From assembly GCA_963806935.1 (NCBI GenBank), contig CAWEAT010000002.1, positions 124,001 to 188,000 on the forward strand: a DNA stretch of 64,000 nt, read 5' to 3'. The notes beneath the pieces are model-generated. The model did no database searches. It had not been told where the DNA came from and worked only from the letters and a program-made list of their open reading frames with translations. The translations under genes were made by a program, and so were the position numbers. Numbering within the stretch: the stretch's first letter is position 1; every line of letters starts with the position of its first letter. The DNA is from Roseiarcus sp963806935. GTDB taxonomy: Bacteria > Pseudomonadota > Alphaproteobacteria > Rhizobiales > Beijerinckiaceae. Shown one piece after another: positions 18,142 to 28,475 of this stretch.

Positions 18142-18353
18142 GGCGAAAGGCCCCGTTGATAGGCCGCGGGCGGTCTCCCGCGGCTCGTTTCTGGGCGCCT
18201 ATTGCCAGAAACCGCGTCCTGCCGCAACGCGCCGCCAGCGTTTCGGGTCGCTTTCACCCCAAAGTCGCGCTGCGGCCGAGCGCCGCAGCCGCTCGGGCGC
18301 GCCAAAGGCTCTATCACGGCCAGTTTGCCCCTTCCCCGCAGGGAGTCAGGGCT

Positions 18354-21300
18354 TCAGCCGCCCCGCTTCCAGGTCAACTCGCCGACGCGGAGCGACTGAA
18401 CCTCCAGTTCCCCCTTGGGCTCGAACAGATCTGGGCGGGCCGAGACGCGCCCGTCCTCCTGCTCGACGCCGATAAGGGCGTAGGCCGCCGACAACATGCG
18501 CGCGGCCGAGCCGGTGTACCATGACCAGCCGCCGCGCCCGCCATGGCCCCAACCCTCGTAGATGTCGGCGGGCTGCTGGATGGGAATGAGGCCGTAGGTC
18601 GCCAGAACTCTCGGGGTCGGTTTTCTTCATCGGCGATATCTTTTCGAAAATCTCGAAGGCGCGGGCCCGAAGGCGAGCGGCCAATTCGTTGTCGCCCGCG
18701 GCGCGCGCCGAGGAGGCGAGACGCATGAACCCATCGACGATCCAGGTCGCGCCATGGCTGTATTGGGCGCCGTTCTCACGTACGCCGGGCGGATAGTCGG
18801 CGATGCGGCCGGGATAGGGCTGCGAATGCTCGTAGAACGGGGTCTCGAGCAGCAGCACGCGGCTCGACCGCTCGATCCCTTTAAGGCCGCCTTCGATCGC
18901 CGCGAGGGCGCGCGCGTCGTTGCAGGCCCCGGAATAGGCTGCCCAGCCGGTCGTCATCGCGTTGCGAAGGTCGACCTCGCGTCCGTCGTCGGCGAAGTCG
19001 AGCAGGTAATGGTCGCCGCGCCATCCGATCTCGAGCGCCTCGCGCTGCCGGGCGAGCGCCGCCTCACAGCGGGCGGCGAACGCCTCGTCCTCTTTGACGC
19101 GCGCGAGGGAGACGAAGCCGTCGAGCACGTTGAAGAGAAAGAAGCCCATCCAGACGCTGGTCCCGATCCCGCGGCGGCCGAGCGCGTCGATGCCGTCATT
19201 CCAGTCACCGGCCCGCAGGAGCGGAAGCCCGTTCACGCCGAGATGCTCGAGAGTGTAGTCGATTGCGAGGCGCGCATGCTCGTAGACCGTCGCGCTCTCG
19301 CGCGAGACGCGGGGAATGACGATCCAGGTGTCCTCGTTAGGCGGCACGGCGTCGCCTTCCAGAAAAGGCGTCGTCTCGTCGAGCACGCTGTCATCGCCGG
19401 TTTGGCGCACATAGCGGGCGAGCACGTACGGTAGCCACAGGTGCGGATCGGAGGCCTTGGTCCGCTGCCCCAGTCCCGTCCCGCCGCCGGGCGCGCGATG
19501 CCACCATTTGAGCACGTCGCCCTCGCGAAACTGCTGGCTCGCATGAAGCACGATTTGCGCCCGGGTCAGGCGTGGTTCAATGAGCGCAAGCGGCAGCACG
19601 TCCTGCAGCTGGTCGCGATAGCCGGTTGCGCCGCCGAGCTGGTTTGGCCCCAGGCGGCCGAAGAGCCGCGAGGCGTAGAGCTGGTAGGGCAGCCAGGTAT
19701 TGACCAGCCGGTCGAAGTCCGGCCGGTTGGTGCGAACCTCGACCCGGCCTAGCCGGGCGGCCCACGAAGCACGGGTCGCCGCGAGATCGCTTTCCGCTTC
19801 GGCGACGCCGACACGCGCCGCCGCGGCGAGCGCTTCGCTCCGAACTCGGAGCCTGGCCGAAGCCGATGGCGATTTTCGCTTCGCTCCCAGGCGCGAGCGT
19901 GAGCTCGCCGCAGAAGGCGGCCACCCGCCGGCCGTCGTCAGGCGCGGAACCGTCGCTCGAGCCGGTTTCGACCATCGCCGGCGTCAGGATGTTGCGCCCT
20001 GGCCCGCCGAAGAACCGGGCGCGGATCGTCTCGGTCGCCGGCTCCCGCAAGCTCGTCGCCGCGAAAGCGAAGCCGCGCTCGAAATCATTGTTGGGGTTCT
20101 GGAACAGGAGCGTAGAGCCGACCGTTTCGTCGCGGATCTTGTCGACGCTCGCGTTCGGACTGTCCTCGAGCGCGAGATCGAAGAAGGGCGTAATGCGCAG
20201 GCGCCTCGGACGCGACCCACCATTGCGCAAGGGTCAAGAGGCGCATGTCGCCCGGATAGCCGGGCGGAACGAAGACGACGTGTTCGATCGTCAGATCGCC
20301 TCGGGTCGTGACGAAAGTCGCGACCCCCGGTTCGTAGGTCGCCTCGCAAGTCGCGTCTTCGGGCTGGAACGGCGTGAAGCCCACCGCGCCGGTTTCGCCC
20401 TTGTCGAGGTCGCGCAGGTAGACGACCTGCCCCGGCTGGACGACGGTCACGCTGTCAAAGCGGAAAGCGGAGAGGCCGTTTTGGCGAGCATTGCCAAAGG
20501 CGGAGAAAATCTCGCCGTCATTGGAGACCATCGTCGCCATGCCGAGTTCGTTCGCCATCACATGCGCCCACGGGCGCGGCGTGCGATGGGTGAGGCTCAA
20601 CGTCTTGCCGTCGGCCGAGAAGCCGAACGGCCATCGCGACGGGAGCGCGGGCGACGGCTCGACGGCGCGGGTCTCGTAGAGCCGCCTATGCAAGTCGGGC
20701 TCGGGCAGAGGCGCGAGGCCGAGCCGCCGGGCGATCAGTTCGCTCGCCCACACCGCGTTGTCGGAGCGGCCGACGATGAATTCCGCCTCGGCCGCGGCGC
20801 CAGGCGCAAGCGTCGCCTCAAGGGTGAAGCTCGCCGCCGGATCGAAGGTCCAGACCTTGCCTTCGTCGTCGAGCTTGCGCCAGCGCCAAGGCTCGCAGCC
20901 GGTCGGCCGCAGGAGCGAGCCTTCGCCGATGAAGCGTATGCGCGAATCTTCATAGCCGACGAGATCGGTCCCGGGTCCCGGCTTGACGGCGAAGAACGCG
21001 GTCTCGCCGCGGTCGGCGCGCGCCGACCGCAGGAGCCGGTTGCGCGCCAGAATGGCGTTGAGCGGACGCACGAACACGGTCTCGACATGCATGCCGGCGA
21101 AATCGAGATCCTTTGCATAAGCCCCGGTTTCAGCTTGCGCGATCTCGCAGAAGCTCGTCAGTCGCAGCCGCCTCGTCCTTTCGGATCCGTTCTCGAGCCG
21201 CACGCGCCAGCTGATGATCGCGCCCCGCGAGTTCAGGCGCGATCTCCATTCGGGCCTCGATTCCGTTCAGAGCATTGACGATCGCAAGGCGATTGAAGCC

Positions 21301-23803
21301 CGGCTCCTCGATCCTGTAGTCGCCGGCGCGTCGCGCCGGCTCGAAGCCGATCGACCAGGGCGCTTCGCCGTCCTCGCCTACGTAAAAAAAATGGCCCCTC
21401 GCCTGCAGCGGATCGAGCGGACGGCGGAAGAGATCGATCGGGCCGCCGCCGCGCTCCGCCCCGATGACGAAGGCTGCGCCGCGGCCGTCGCGCTGAATCT
21501 CGACCCCGACCGCCCCGTTGTTGAAGACGAAGCGATCGGGCCGCCGCCCAAGCTCGAGGGGCGCGCCTTCGAGCCATGGCGCCGCAGGTCCAGATTTGGC
21601 GCGCTCCTTAACCGCCACCGCCACGCCCGCAGCAGCCATTGCGGCGATCGCCGCGCCATAGGCGAAGCCCAGCGTCTTGATCGCGTCGGGCATTGGGGCG
21701 CCGCCGCGCGCAAGCGTCTCGGCGCCTGTCCAGGCCTTGTCCCAATCCGGCCCGCGCGGGATGTAAAACGGAATGAGGAGCGGCGCCCAGGTGCCAAAAC
21801 GGCGGATGCCGTCGGGAATGGCGCGGGTGCGTCCATGGTGGCCGACGAACCGCGCCGCCGCCTCGTCCGCCCGGTCGCCGCCAAGAAACGACAGGTTGAC
21901 CAGGGTCGCGACCCTGAGTCCCATATGGTCGAACCAGATGAGGATGCGTAGCCAGTCGTAGGCGAGCAGTCCAAGAAACAGGGTCAGACTGAATTGCCGG
22001 AAGCCACTGGAGCTCTGAGTCGCATCGGTTGCGATGGCGACACCCGACCGGATCGCGCCGTCCTGGTTATACCAGGTCGGGTCCGGGGACTGGCGCAGGA
22101 ACGAGTTGATGATGGGCGCCATCCACAGGCCCCAGCGCAGAACGCGCACACCCTGCTCGACCAGCCCCTCGATTCCGCTCGGGCTGACCAGCGTCTTGAT
22201 CGGCCTCAGGCTTCTCTGCAAGCCCGCATCGAGCAGGACGTAGTTGATCGAGAAGAGCGGAGCCGCGAGCGACCAGTTGATCACGCCAGCCACCGATTCC
22301 GCCCAGAACAGCCTGACTCCGCCCGCCACCTCACCGAGGTTGATCATCCCGTATTTGTTGAAAATCGGATAGGTCGTGAAATCGCCGAGACGTCGCCCGT
22401 CGAGCCGGTAATTGACGTCGGCGTAGGCCCAGAATTTGGCGATGACGACTTGCAGCTGCGTCGCGTCGAAATACCATCCGAGCGCGCCGGCGACGAGAGC
22501 GCCGAGCAGGAGCCCCAGCGCATAAAGGCGCCAGCTTTGCAGTTTCCGCCGCTCGCCCGCGATGACGCTCCAGGCGTCAAAGGCCAGATCGACGCCGCCG
22601 TAGCAGAGCGCCCCGACCACCGCCATCGCCAGAAACCGCGCGCCGCCGTCGTAAGCGGCAAGGCCGGCGCGATAGGCCAGCGCAAGGCCGAGGCCCGCGA
22701 CGATACCGCGCGCAGGCCCGCGCGGATCGAGGTAGGCGCGCTTTAGCCGGCCGAAGAACGGCGCCGTCCCGTCGGCGCTGCCCATGATCGTCTGGGCGAG
22801 CGGGAAGGCGAGCGCGCCGCCGACGGGACCGATGAGAAGCGCAGCTCGATCGAGGATCGTCGCCGCGCCGGGCGCGCGCAGGATGAGAGCCGCGACGAGG
22901 ATGAAGCCCATGAACAGCGCGCCGTAAATCGCGCCCTTGACGAAGCCGGCGCGCCAATGCTCCCACGCCGTCTCGAAGCGCGGCGGACGGCCGCCGAGCC
23001 AATCGAGGATAATGCCGGTGAAGAGATAGACGATCGCCCAAAGGCCGCCTTGCGCGAGCGCGGCGCAGAAGCTCGAGAAAAAAAGCGCCAGGAACGGCTG
23101 AGCGACCATCTGCGCTGCGTTGGCGATGAGCGGCGTCGCGGCGGCGAGACCTCCGCCGAGAGCGAAAAGTCCGTGCGTGCGCGCCGAATTCGGAAGCAGG
23201 TTGACGCTGACCAGGTTGATCATCGTCAGCATCGCATCGCCCACGAACCAGAGAGTAAGCGCGCGCCCGATCGCAACCTGGACGGGAAATGGCAGGCCAG
23301 CATGCCCAGTCGCCATCGCGCCGAGCTCGGCCATGTGCCAGTCGGCGCCGATCGCCATGAGCAGATTGAACAGGAAAGGGAACCGCGATTAGGCTCAGGG
23401 CCTCGATGAGCCGCAATCCGCGAAAGCCGGCGATCAGGGCCATGATCGACCCGCCGGTATAGACGATCAGCGCAATCGTCGCCCCGGCCGGATTGAACCG
23501 CCAGACGTCGGCCCACGGTCCAGGCAATTGCCAGAAGCCGATCGAATCGTTGCGCTGGAACGCGAAGATGGCGAAGGCCGCGGCGTCGACGGCGATCAGC
23601 GCCGCGGAATACGGGCGCTCGGCCCGCGCCCAGCGGAGAAGAGCGAGCCCCACAGCCCCAGCCAGCGCGGCGACGACCGGCTGACGCGTGCCGATCGCCA
23701 TGTAAAAGCCAAGCGCGAGCACTGCTGCGCCGGCCGCCGCGACGGAAGTCGGGGCGACGGGTCGGCGCGCGAAAGGGCGCGCAAAAGGGGACGTCATCTC
23801 CAT
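18354..23803 (-). CDS. Giant membrane-anchored GH94-type glycoside phosphorylase-like protein (several frameshifts)
   Basis: Collinear fragments in alternating frames make one protein of about 1,815 aa. Order: N-terminal polytopic membrane region (start MEMTSPFARPF at 23803, then about residues 15-750 with many helices); a carbohydrate-binding beta-sandwich region typical of GH94 (RRLRLTSFCEIAQAE; AHVMANELGMATMVSNDGE); and the (alpha/alpha)6 catalytic region with WWHRAPGG, LWLPYVLARYV, RAGDWNDGID (general-acid Asp) and a C-terminus ending TWKRGG at 18354. Frame changes lie near 23380, 21200, 20200, 19850 and 18615. It resembles the C-terminal half of cyclic beta-1,2-glucan synthase (NdvB), but I see no GT84 synthase module. 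Likely a membrane enzyme acting on periplasmic or extracellular beta-glucan. Family confident, substrate unknown. Confidence 0.72.
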
Positions 23804-23974
23804 GCCTTGCGCGCTCCCCTCTCCGCCTCGGGCCCATCCCTTGCGGATTGCTCACTGAGTCGCAAGCTCGCGTCAAAGACGCTTGCCGGCCGCCCCATAG
23901 CGGCCCAATATGGCGTCTATGCGCTCTTTGGCGCGTTCAGGATTTGGCCAGAAGCTGGCGTCAAGGTGAAACAG

Positions 23975-24211
23975 ATGATTGTCGAACGATGGTTCGCTTT
24001 CGCTCTTGCGGCGGCGGTCTTCGGCGTGACGGCCGGGCGCGCGGCTGAACTGCCGGCCCAAAACAAGAAGCCGACCAAGGCCGAACCTGCCCGGACGTGC
24101 GACGTCGCCGGCAAGCCCGGCGTGCTCGCGGCGAATGGCGTTTGCGTGCGGTTCAGCGGCTATGTTTCGTCGCAATTCAGCGCCGGCCAAGTGCGCGAAC
24201 AGTACAAATAG
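23975..24211 (+). CDS. Short exported protein resembling a porin N-terminus
   Basis: A 78-aa protein with a signal peptide (ending GRAAELP) and a mature part that matches the start of Rhizobiales porins: a Lys/Pro linker, RTCDVAGKPGVLAANGVCVRFSGYV (the C-x(n)-G-x-C-[LV]-[KR]-[FI]-G-G/S pattern) and then a stop where the first beta-strands of the barrel would begin. The ATG at 23975 follows AAGGTGA with 5-nt spacing. It is either a remnant of a porin gene or a free-standing secreted mini-protein. No barrel-coding sequence is found downstream; queF follows. Confidence 0.55.
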   Translation: MIVERWFAFALAAAVFGVTAGRAAELPAQNKKPTKAEPARTCDVAGKPGVLAANGVCVRFSGYVSSQFSAGQVREQYK

Positions 24212-24224
24212 GCTCGCGGTAGGA

Positions 24225-24246
24225 CCGTCTTCGGGTCTAAAGACGG
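24225..24246 (+). promoter_or_regulatory. Hairpin directly before the queF start codon
   Basis: CCGTCTT (24225-24231) pairs with AAGACGG (24240-24246) with an 8-nt loop, ending 3 nt before the ATG at 24250. No Shine-Dalgarno sequence precedes that ATG. It could be an end-of-transcript structure for the upstream gene or a translation-control element. It does not match the preQ1 riboswitch folds known to me. Confidence 0.35.
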
Positions 24247-24249
24247 CCC

Positions 24250-24711
24250 ATGAAGAAAGCCCAACCCCCCTTCACCCACCTCGGACATCTGTCGCAAATT
24301 CCTGAAGCGCCAGACGCTAAGACGCTTGATCGCGCGCCGAATCCTCAGTCCGACGCCGATTACATAACCCGGTTTACCGTCCCCGAGTTCACCTCGATCT
24401 GCCCGGTAACCGGGCAGCCCGACTTCGCCCTTCTCGTTATTGACTACGCGCCGGGCCAATGGCTCGTGGAGTCGAAGTCACTTAAGCTCTACCTCTCGAG
24501 CTTCCGCAATCACGGCGCGTTCCACGAGGATTGCACCGTGCGGATAGGCAAGGACATCGTCGGCGTCATCAAGCCCCGCTGGCTCAGAATCGGCGGCTAC
24601 TGGTTCCCCCGCGGCGGCATGCCGATCGATGTTTTCTGGCAGAGCGGCAAGTTGCCAAAAGGCGTCTGGCTGCCGGATCAGGGCGTCGCTCCTTATCGTG
24701 GGCGTAGCTGA
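24250..24711 (+). CDS. queF: NADPH-dependent preQ0 reductase QueF (unimodular)
   Basis: Reduces 7-cyano-7-deazaguanine to 7-aminomethyl-7-deazaguanine in queuosine biosynthesis. The 153-aa protein is the short T-fold form. It has the nucleophilic Cys in FTSICPVTGQPDF, the QueF motif ESKSLKLYLSSFRNH and the catalytic acid in FHEDC. It ends DQGVAPYRGRS. No other queuosine genes are adjacent. Start at 24250 is preceded by a hairpin rather than a ribosome-binding site. Confidence 0.95.
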   Translation: MKKAQPPFTHLGHLSQIPEAPDAKTLDRAPNPQSDADYITRFTVPEFTSICPVTGQPDFALLVIDYAPGQWLVESKSLKLYLSSFRNHGAFHEDCTVRIGKDIVGVIKPRWLRIGGYWFPRGGMPIDVFWQSGKLPKGVWLPDQGVAPYRGRS

Positions 24712-24804
24712 ACCGAGGGCTTTGGGAGAGGAACAAAGGCGATTTGCGGCGCGTTCGACCCGAAGGAGGCGACAGGCGCTTCCGGTCCAAATGGAGCTGC
24801 GCAA

Positions 24805-25395
24805 ATGAATCGTCGTTTGCTTCTTGCCGCGATCGCAACTGCGCCGGCTAGCCGGCTCGCCGCACAGACATCTTCGGCGCAGCAGGCCCCCGCCCAGACA
24901 ATTAAGCCGCCGACGCCCTCGCCGGGCGGGATATCAGAGGCGCAGCTCAAGCATATCAACGACACGATGGCCGTCGGCTCTTTGTCGTTGCTGTTGAGCC
25001 GAATCGCGCTGCCCAAGGCGGACAACCCTCTCCTCAAACAATTCATCGAATTCGAAATCGCGGAGCAGGAAACGGTCGCGGACGTATTCAAGGCGATCCA
25101 GAGGAACGGCGCCCCGACGGGTTCAATCCCAGCCCCGACTGACGCGGAGCTGATGCAAAACCTCGACAAGGCGAGCAAAGCGGCAGTCGAAAAGTTGCGC
25201 GGGTTGGGCGCAGGGTCCGAGTTCGATCATGACTACATTCAGTACGAAGTCGAGGGACACCGGAAGCTCCTCGACATTCAAGAAGTCTATCTAAAGGTCC
25301 ACGACAACCTCGATGAGACCAACGTAGCCAAACTCGCGCGGGGCATGATCAAGGAACACCTGACCTTGCTCACGGGCGTGCAGAAGGTCGGCTAA
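24805..25395 (+). CDS. Exported DUF4142 protein
   Basis: A 196-aa protein with a signal peptide (MNRRLLLAAIATAPASRLAAQ) and a Gln/Pro-rich linker. A ferritin-like four-helix DUF4142 domain follows: EAQLKHINDTMAVGSLSLLLSRIAL, LKQFIEFEIAEQETVADVF, and DHDYIQYEVEGHRKLLDIQEVY with paired His. DUF4142 proteins are exported helical bundles of unknown role, often stress-linked. It converges on, and overlaps by 26 bp, the acyltransferase gene on the other strand. Confidence 0.78.
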   Translation: MNRRLLLAAIATAPASRLAAQTSSAQQAPAQTIKPPTPSPGGISEAQLKHINDTMAVGSLSLLLSRIALPKADNPLLKQFIEFEIAEQETVADVFKAIQRNGAPTGSIPAPTDAELMQNLDKASKAAVEKLRGLGAGSEFDHDYIQYEVEGHRKLLDIQEVYLKVHDNLDETNVAKLARGMIKEHLTLLTGVQKVG

Positions 25396-26329
25396 GGGCG
25401 CACGTGCGGAGGGGGAGACCGGGCTCGGTTAAGCCGCCTGGTCGGTTCGATGGGTCGCGGGCCTCGGCTCGCAAAAGCTTGCGCGCGTCGAAGGGGGAAC
25501 TCCTTAGCGCGGGGGCAAGCCGCGCCAGCGCATAGACACGCGCGCGCAGCTCATCGGCGAGCGCCTGACGGTTCCGGATCGCGGCTATCGAGGCGAAGGG
25601 GACAGGCGCGCCGATCACGACTGGGAGGCGGGCGCCGATGCGAGCCTTGACTTCGTGGAAGATGAGCGACAGGCGCAACGTCAGGCTGAGATGACTGGCG
25701 ATCTGGAAAAGACGGCTGTTCTGGCCGCCGAACCAGACCGGAACCACCGTCGCCTGCGAACATTGGATGAGCTGCGATACGAACGGCTGCCAGCGTCCAT
25801 CGACCGCGGGCTTGAGGCCGAGCTTATCGGGCGCGGTCGAAATCGCGCCGGCCGGAAACACCACTACGGCCCCGCCGCGTCGGAGCTGGTCGCGCGCCGC
25901 AGCCCGCGAGCCGAGATTGGTCCGCTCTGCTTCTTCGGTTCCCGAGAAATCGACCGGCAGGATGAATCGGGCTGCTTCCGGCGCCCGCGTCAGCACGATG
26001 TGGGTAAGTACGACGAAATCGCTTCTGACCTTGCTTGCCAGCCAGGCCATGACGATGCCGTCGAGCACCCCGTAAGGATGATTGGCGACGAATACGACCG
26101 GGCCTGTCCGGGGAATGGCGGAAAGCGCGTCGGCGTCGTACTGGACGTCGAGCTCGAGCGACCGCACCGCAGCCTGCCAGAAGGTCTCGCCCAAGCGCGG
26201 AAAGCGCTGGTTGTGCACATACATCCGCTTGAGCTTCGGCTGACCGGTGGCTTTCTCGACCAGCCGAATGAGGCCCCGTTTGATCGGGGGGTCGCTTGCG
26301 GTTGCGTAACTGAAGAGATATTTGTCCAT
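25370..26329 (-). CDS. Lysophospholipid acyltransferase family protein
   Basis: A PlsC-like acyltransferase of about 319 aa. The catalytic motif is VANHPYGVLDG (a His/Asp pair with the five-residue spacing typical of the hemolysin-associated subgroup). The glycerol-phosphate binding region is VVVFPAGAIST, and VPVWFGGQNSRLF is the third block. It probably acylates a lyso-lipid at the inner membrane; the subgroup includes ornithine-lipid enzymes, but that specificity is not shown here. The start MDKYLFSYA at 26329 fits the family; an in-frame ATG at 26383 is the alternative. It sits 82 bp downstream of kdsA on the same strand. Confidence 0.8.
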   Translation of the reverse strand: MDKYLFSYATASDPPIKRGLIRLVEKATGQPKLKRMYVHNQRFPRLGETFWQAAVRSLELDVQYDADALSAIPRTGPVVFVANHPYGVLDGIVMAWLASKVRSDFVVLTHIVLTRAPEAARFILPVDFSGTEEAERTNLGSRAAARDQLRRGGAVVVFPAGAISTAPDKLGLKPAVDGRWQPFVSQLIQCSQATVVPVWFGGQNSRLFQIASHLSLTLRLSLIFHEVKARIGARLPVVIGAPVPFASIAAIRNRQALADELRARVYALARLAPALRSSPFDARKLLRAEARDPSNRPGGLTEPGLPLRTCALSRPSARP

Positions 26330-26411
26330 TCGACTCGTCTTCGCGGCCGATTGCGCGAGATATCCCGCCCGCGCGACCGCCATGTGACAGACGCCCGCCA
26401 TGGGCAAAAAT

Positions 26412-27254
26412 TCAGCGCTTGGCGAGCCGGTCGAAATCCTGCAACTCGGCGATAAGCGCCTCGAACTCGTCCAGCGGCACCATATTGGGGCCATCGGAAG
26501 GGGCGTGGTCGGGATCCTGATGCGTCTCGATGAAGACGCCCGCGACGCCGACCGCGACCGCCGCCCGCGCCAGCACCGGAACGAACGCGCGCTCGCCGCC
26601 CGAGGCGCTCCCCTGCCCGCCCGGCTCCTGGACCGAATGGGTGGCGTCGAAGATGACCGGCGCGCCGGTGTCGCGGGCGAGGATCGGCAGAGCGCGCATG
26701 TCGGAAACGAGCGTGTTGTAGCCGAAACTCACGCCCCGCTCGGTCACGAGGACATCGACGGCGCCGGCCGCGTCGAGCTTGGCGACCACGTGTCTCATGT
26801 CCCAGGGGGCAAGGAACTGCCCCTTCTTGACATTGACCGGCCGCCCGGTCTCGGCCGCAGCAACCAATAGGTCGGTCTGGCGGCACAGGAAGGCTGGAAT
26901 CTGCAGCGCGTCGACAGCTTCAGCGACCGGCGCGCACTGGCTGCTCTCGTGCACGTCGGTAATGACCGGAAGGCCGAGCGTGTCGCGGATCTCGGCGAAG
27001 ATCGGCAGCGCCGCCTTCAGCCCGACGCCGCGCCTGGCCGCGCCCGAGGTCCGATTGGCCTTGTCGAAGGACGACTTGAATACGAGGCCGATCGCGCGCC
27101 GCGCGGCGATCGCCTTTAGCGCCGCGGCCATTTCGAGCGCGTGGCTGCGGCTTTCGAGCTGGCATGGGCCCGCGATGACCGCCAACGGCAGCTTCGGGCC
27201 GAACCGCGCCGCGAGCGGCCCTCGGCCGACCTGAACGATGCCGTTGTTGCGCAA
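26412..27254 (-). CDS. kdsA: 3-deoxy-8-phosphooctulonate synthase (Kdo-8-P synthase)
   Basis: Condenses phosphoenolpyruvate with arabinose-5-phosphate to make Kdo-8-phosphate for lipopolysaccharide. The 280-aa protein has VIAGPCQLES, KSSFDKANRTS, ITDVHE, NVKKGQFLAPWDM and FDATHSVQEPGG, all canonical. The frame begins with TTG (27254). It is not in the usual pyrG-kdsA-eno cluster; neighbours are a VOC protein and an acyltransferase, the latter fitting an envelope-lipid theme. Confidence 0.95.
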   Translation of the reverse strand: MRNNGIVQVGRGPLAARFGPKLPLAVIAGPCQLESRSHALEMAAALKAIAARRAIGLVFKSSFDKANRTSGAARRGVGLKAALPIFAEIRDTLGLPVITDVHESSQCAPVAEAVDALQIPAFLCRQTDLLVAAAETGRPVNVKKGQFLAPWDMRHVVAKLDAAGAVDVLVTERGVSFGYNTLVSDMRALPILARDTGAPVIFDATHSVQEPGGQGSASGGERAFVPVLARAAVAVGVAGVFIETHQDPDHAPSDGPNMVPLDEFEALIAELQDFDRLAKR

Positions 27255-27378
27255 GGAAAATCCCGCTTCCAGAGACGCGGTCGGACTCCGTTAGCCGCCC
27301 TTCAGCCCAGGGCGGCTACAACCCGGAGCGCTCAAAGGCAAGAGCCGCGGGCCGATCATGAACGCTAGCCGCGAGCGC

Positions 27379-27777
27379 TCAGCCCTGCCCCTCCACGGTT
27401 TCCGTCGCCGCAAAGTCGATCTCGACCCGGGCGCCGCTCGGGTCGAAGAAGAACAACTGCCACAGCCCCCCGGCGTGGCCGGATTGCGGCAACCGGCGCA
27501 GGTCGTATTTGATGCCGCGCGCCTTGAGCTTGGCGAGGTAGGACGGCGCGTCCGTGCCCCGGAACGCGATATGGTCGAGCACCCCGCCGCTGTCCGGGAT
27601 GACCGCCTTTTCCACGACATGCAGCACCGCGCTGCCACCGCTGTAGAGCCAGGCGCCAGGGAACGAGAAGTCTGGCCGCGGTCCGGGGGTCAATCCGAGC
27701 ACGTCGTAATAGAAGGCGACCGTCTTTTCCGTGTCGGTAGTGAGGATGGTGAAATGATCCATCCGATCGATCGGCAT
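27379..27777 (-). CDS. VOC-family (glyoxalase-like) protein
   Basis: A 132-aa single VOC module. It has MDHFTILTTDTEKTVAFYYDVLGL at the start, VLDHIAFRGTD in the middle and a FFFDPSGARVEIDF end, with potential metal ligands His8, His in LDHIAF and Glu in VEIDF. Such proteins are small glyoxalase, bleomycin-resistance or dioxygenase relatives; substrate cannot be told from sequence. Upstream of kdsA on the same strand with a 124-bp gap. Confidence 0.82.
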   Translation of the reverse strand: MPIDRMDHFTILTTDTEKTVAFYYDVLGLTPGPRPDFSFPGAWLYSGGSAVLHVVEKAVIPDSGGVLDHIAFRGTDAPSYLAKLKARGIKYDLRRLPQSGHAGGLWQLFFFDPSGARVEIDFAATETVEGQG

Positions 27778-27916
27778 GGGTTTCCTCCCCTGATGCCCGC
27801 AACGGACGAGCGATGCCCGAGCTAGAGTCCGCGCCTCGCGCGGCGCCTGTCAAGCCGATAATCGTACATGTTTCAAATTTGACACCCAGCCGGCGCCCGG
27901 GGCAGGCTTTCGTATC

Positions 27917-28405
27917 ATGGATAAGCGAATGGACGGCGAGCTCGGCATCTTGGCCCGGCGCAAAATCGAGGCGGCGATCATCGCTCCGATCTATGATGAA
28001 ATGCGCGAGGCGGTCGGCGAGGACAAGGCCCGCGACATTCTGCGCCGCGCCATTCGCCGCGCGGCGATCGACGCCGGCGCCGAGATGGCGTCGCGCGCGG
28101 CGGACGGAGCGGACCTCGAGAGCTTCAAGGCGATCCTGCCATTGTGGACGAAGGACGACGCGCTCACAATCGAAGTCATCGCCGACAAACCGGGGATACT
28201 CGATTTCAACGTGAGGCGTTGCCGCTATGCCGAGACCTATCGTGCGATGGGACTTGGCGACATCGGCGATATCCTCTCCTGCAATCGCGACGGCGCTTTC
28301 TGCGAGGGCTACGATCCGCGCATCAAACTGACCCGGACCCAGACGATCATGGGCGGCGCAAGCCATTGTGACTTCCGCTATCGCACCGAGGCTCCAAAGG
28401 CGTAA
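27917..28405 (+). CDS. L-2-amino-thiazoline-4-carboxylate hydrolase-like protein
   Basis: A 162-aa protein of the ATC hydrolase family (L-2-amino-thiazoline-4-carboxylate to N-carbamoyl-cysteine in characterised members). The diagnostic C-terminal block is present: ILSCNRDGAFCEGYDPRIKL followed by RTQTIMGGASHCDFRY with conserved Cys and His. The N-terminus RRKIEAAIIAPIYDEM is also typical. Many family members have unrelated or unknown substrates, so the reaction is not certain. A second in-frame ATG at 27929 is possible. Confidence 0.78.
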   Translation: MDKRMDGELGILARRKIEAAIIAPIYDEMREAVGEDKARDILRRAIRRAAIDAGAEMASRAADGADLESFKAILPLWTKDDALTIEVIADKPGILDFNVRRCRYAETYRAMGLGDIGDILSCNRDGAFCEGYDPRIKLTRTQTIMGGASHCDFRYRTEAPKA

Positions 28406-28475
28406 GGCCACATGGAGGACTTAAAGCCGCCTCAAACGTTCGCATTGTCCTAAGCCGCATGGGCGGGAGGAAATC

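Noticed and set aside
15909..18524. An 871-codon open frame on the + strand opposite hppA
   Set aside because: It is a shadow of the GC-rich hppA gene: Arg/Asp/Gly/Ala-rich composition, no domain, no ribosome-binding site. hppA on the other strand has strong family motifs.
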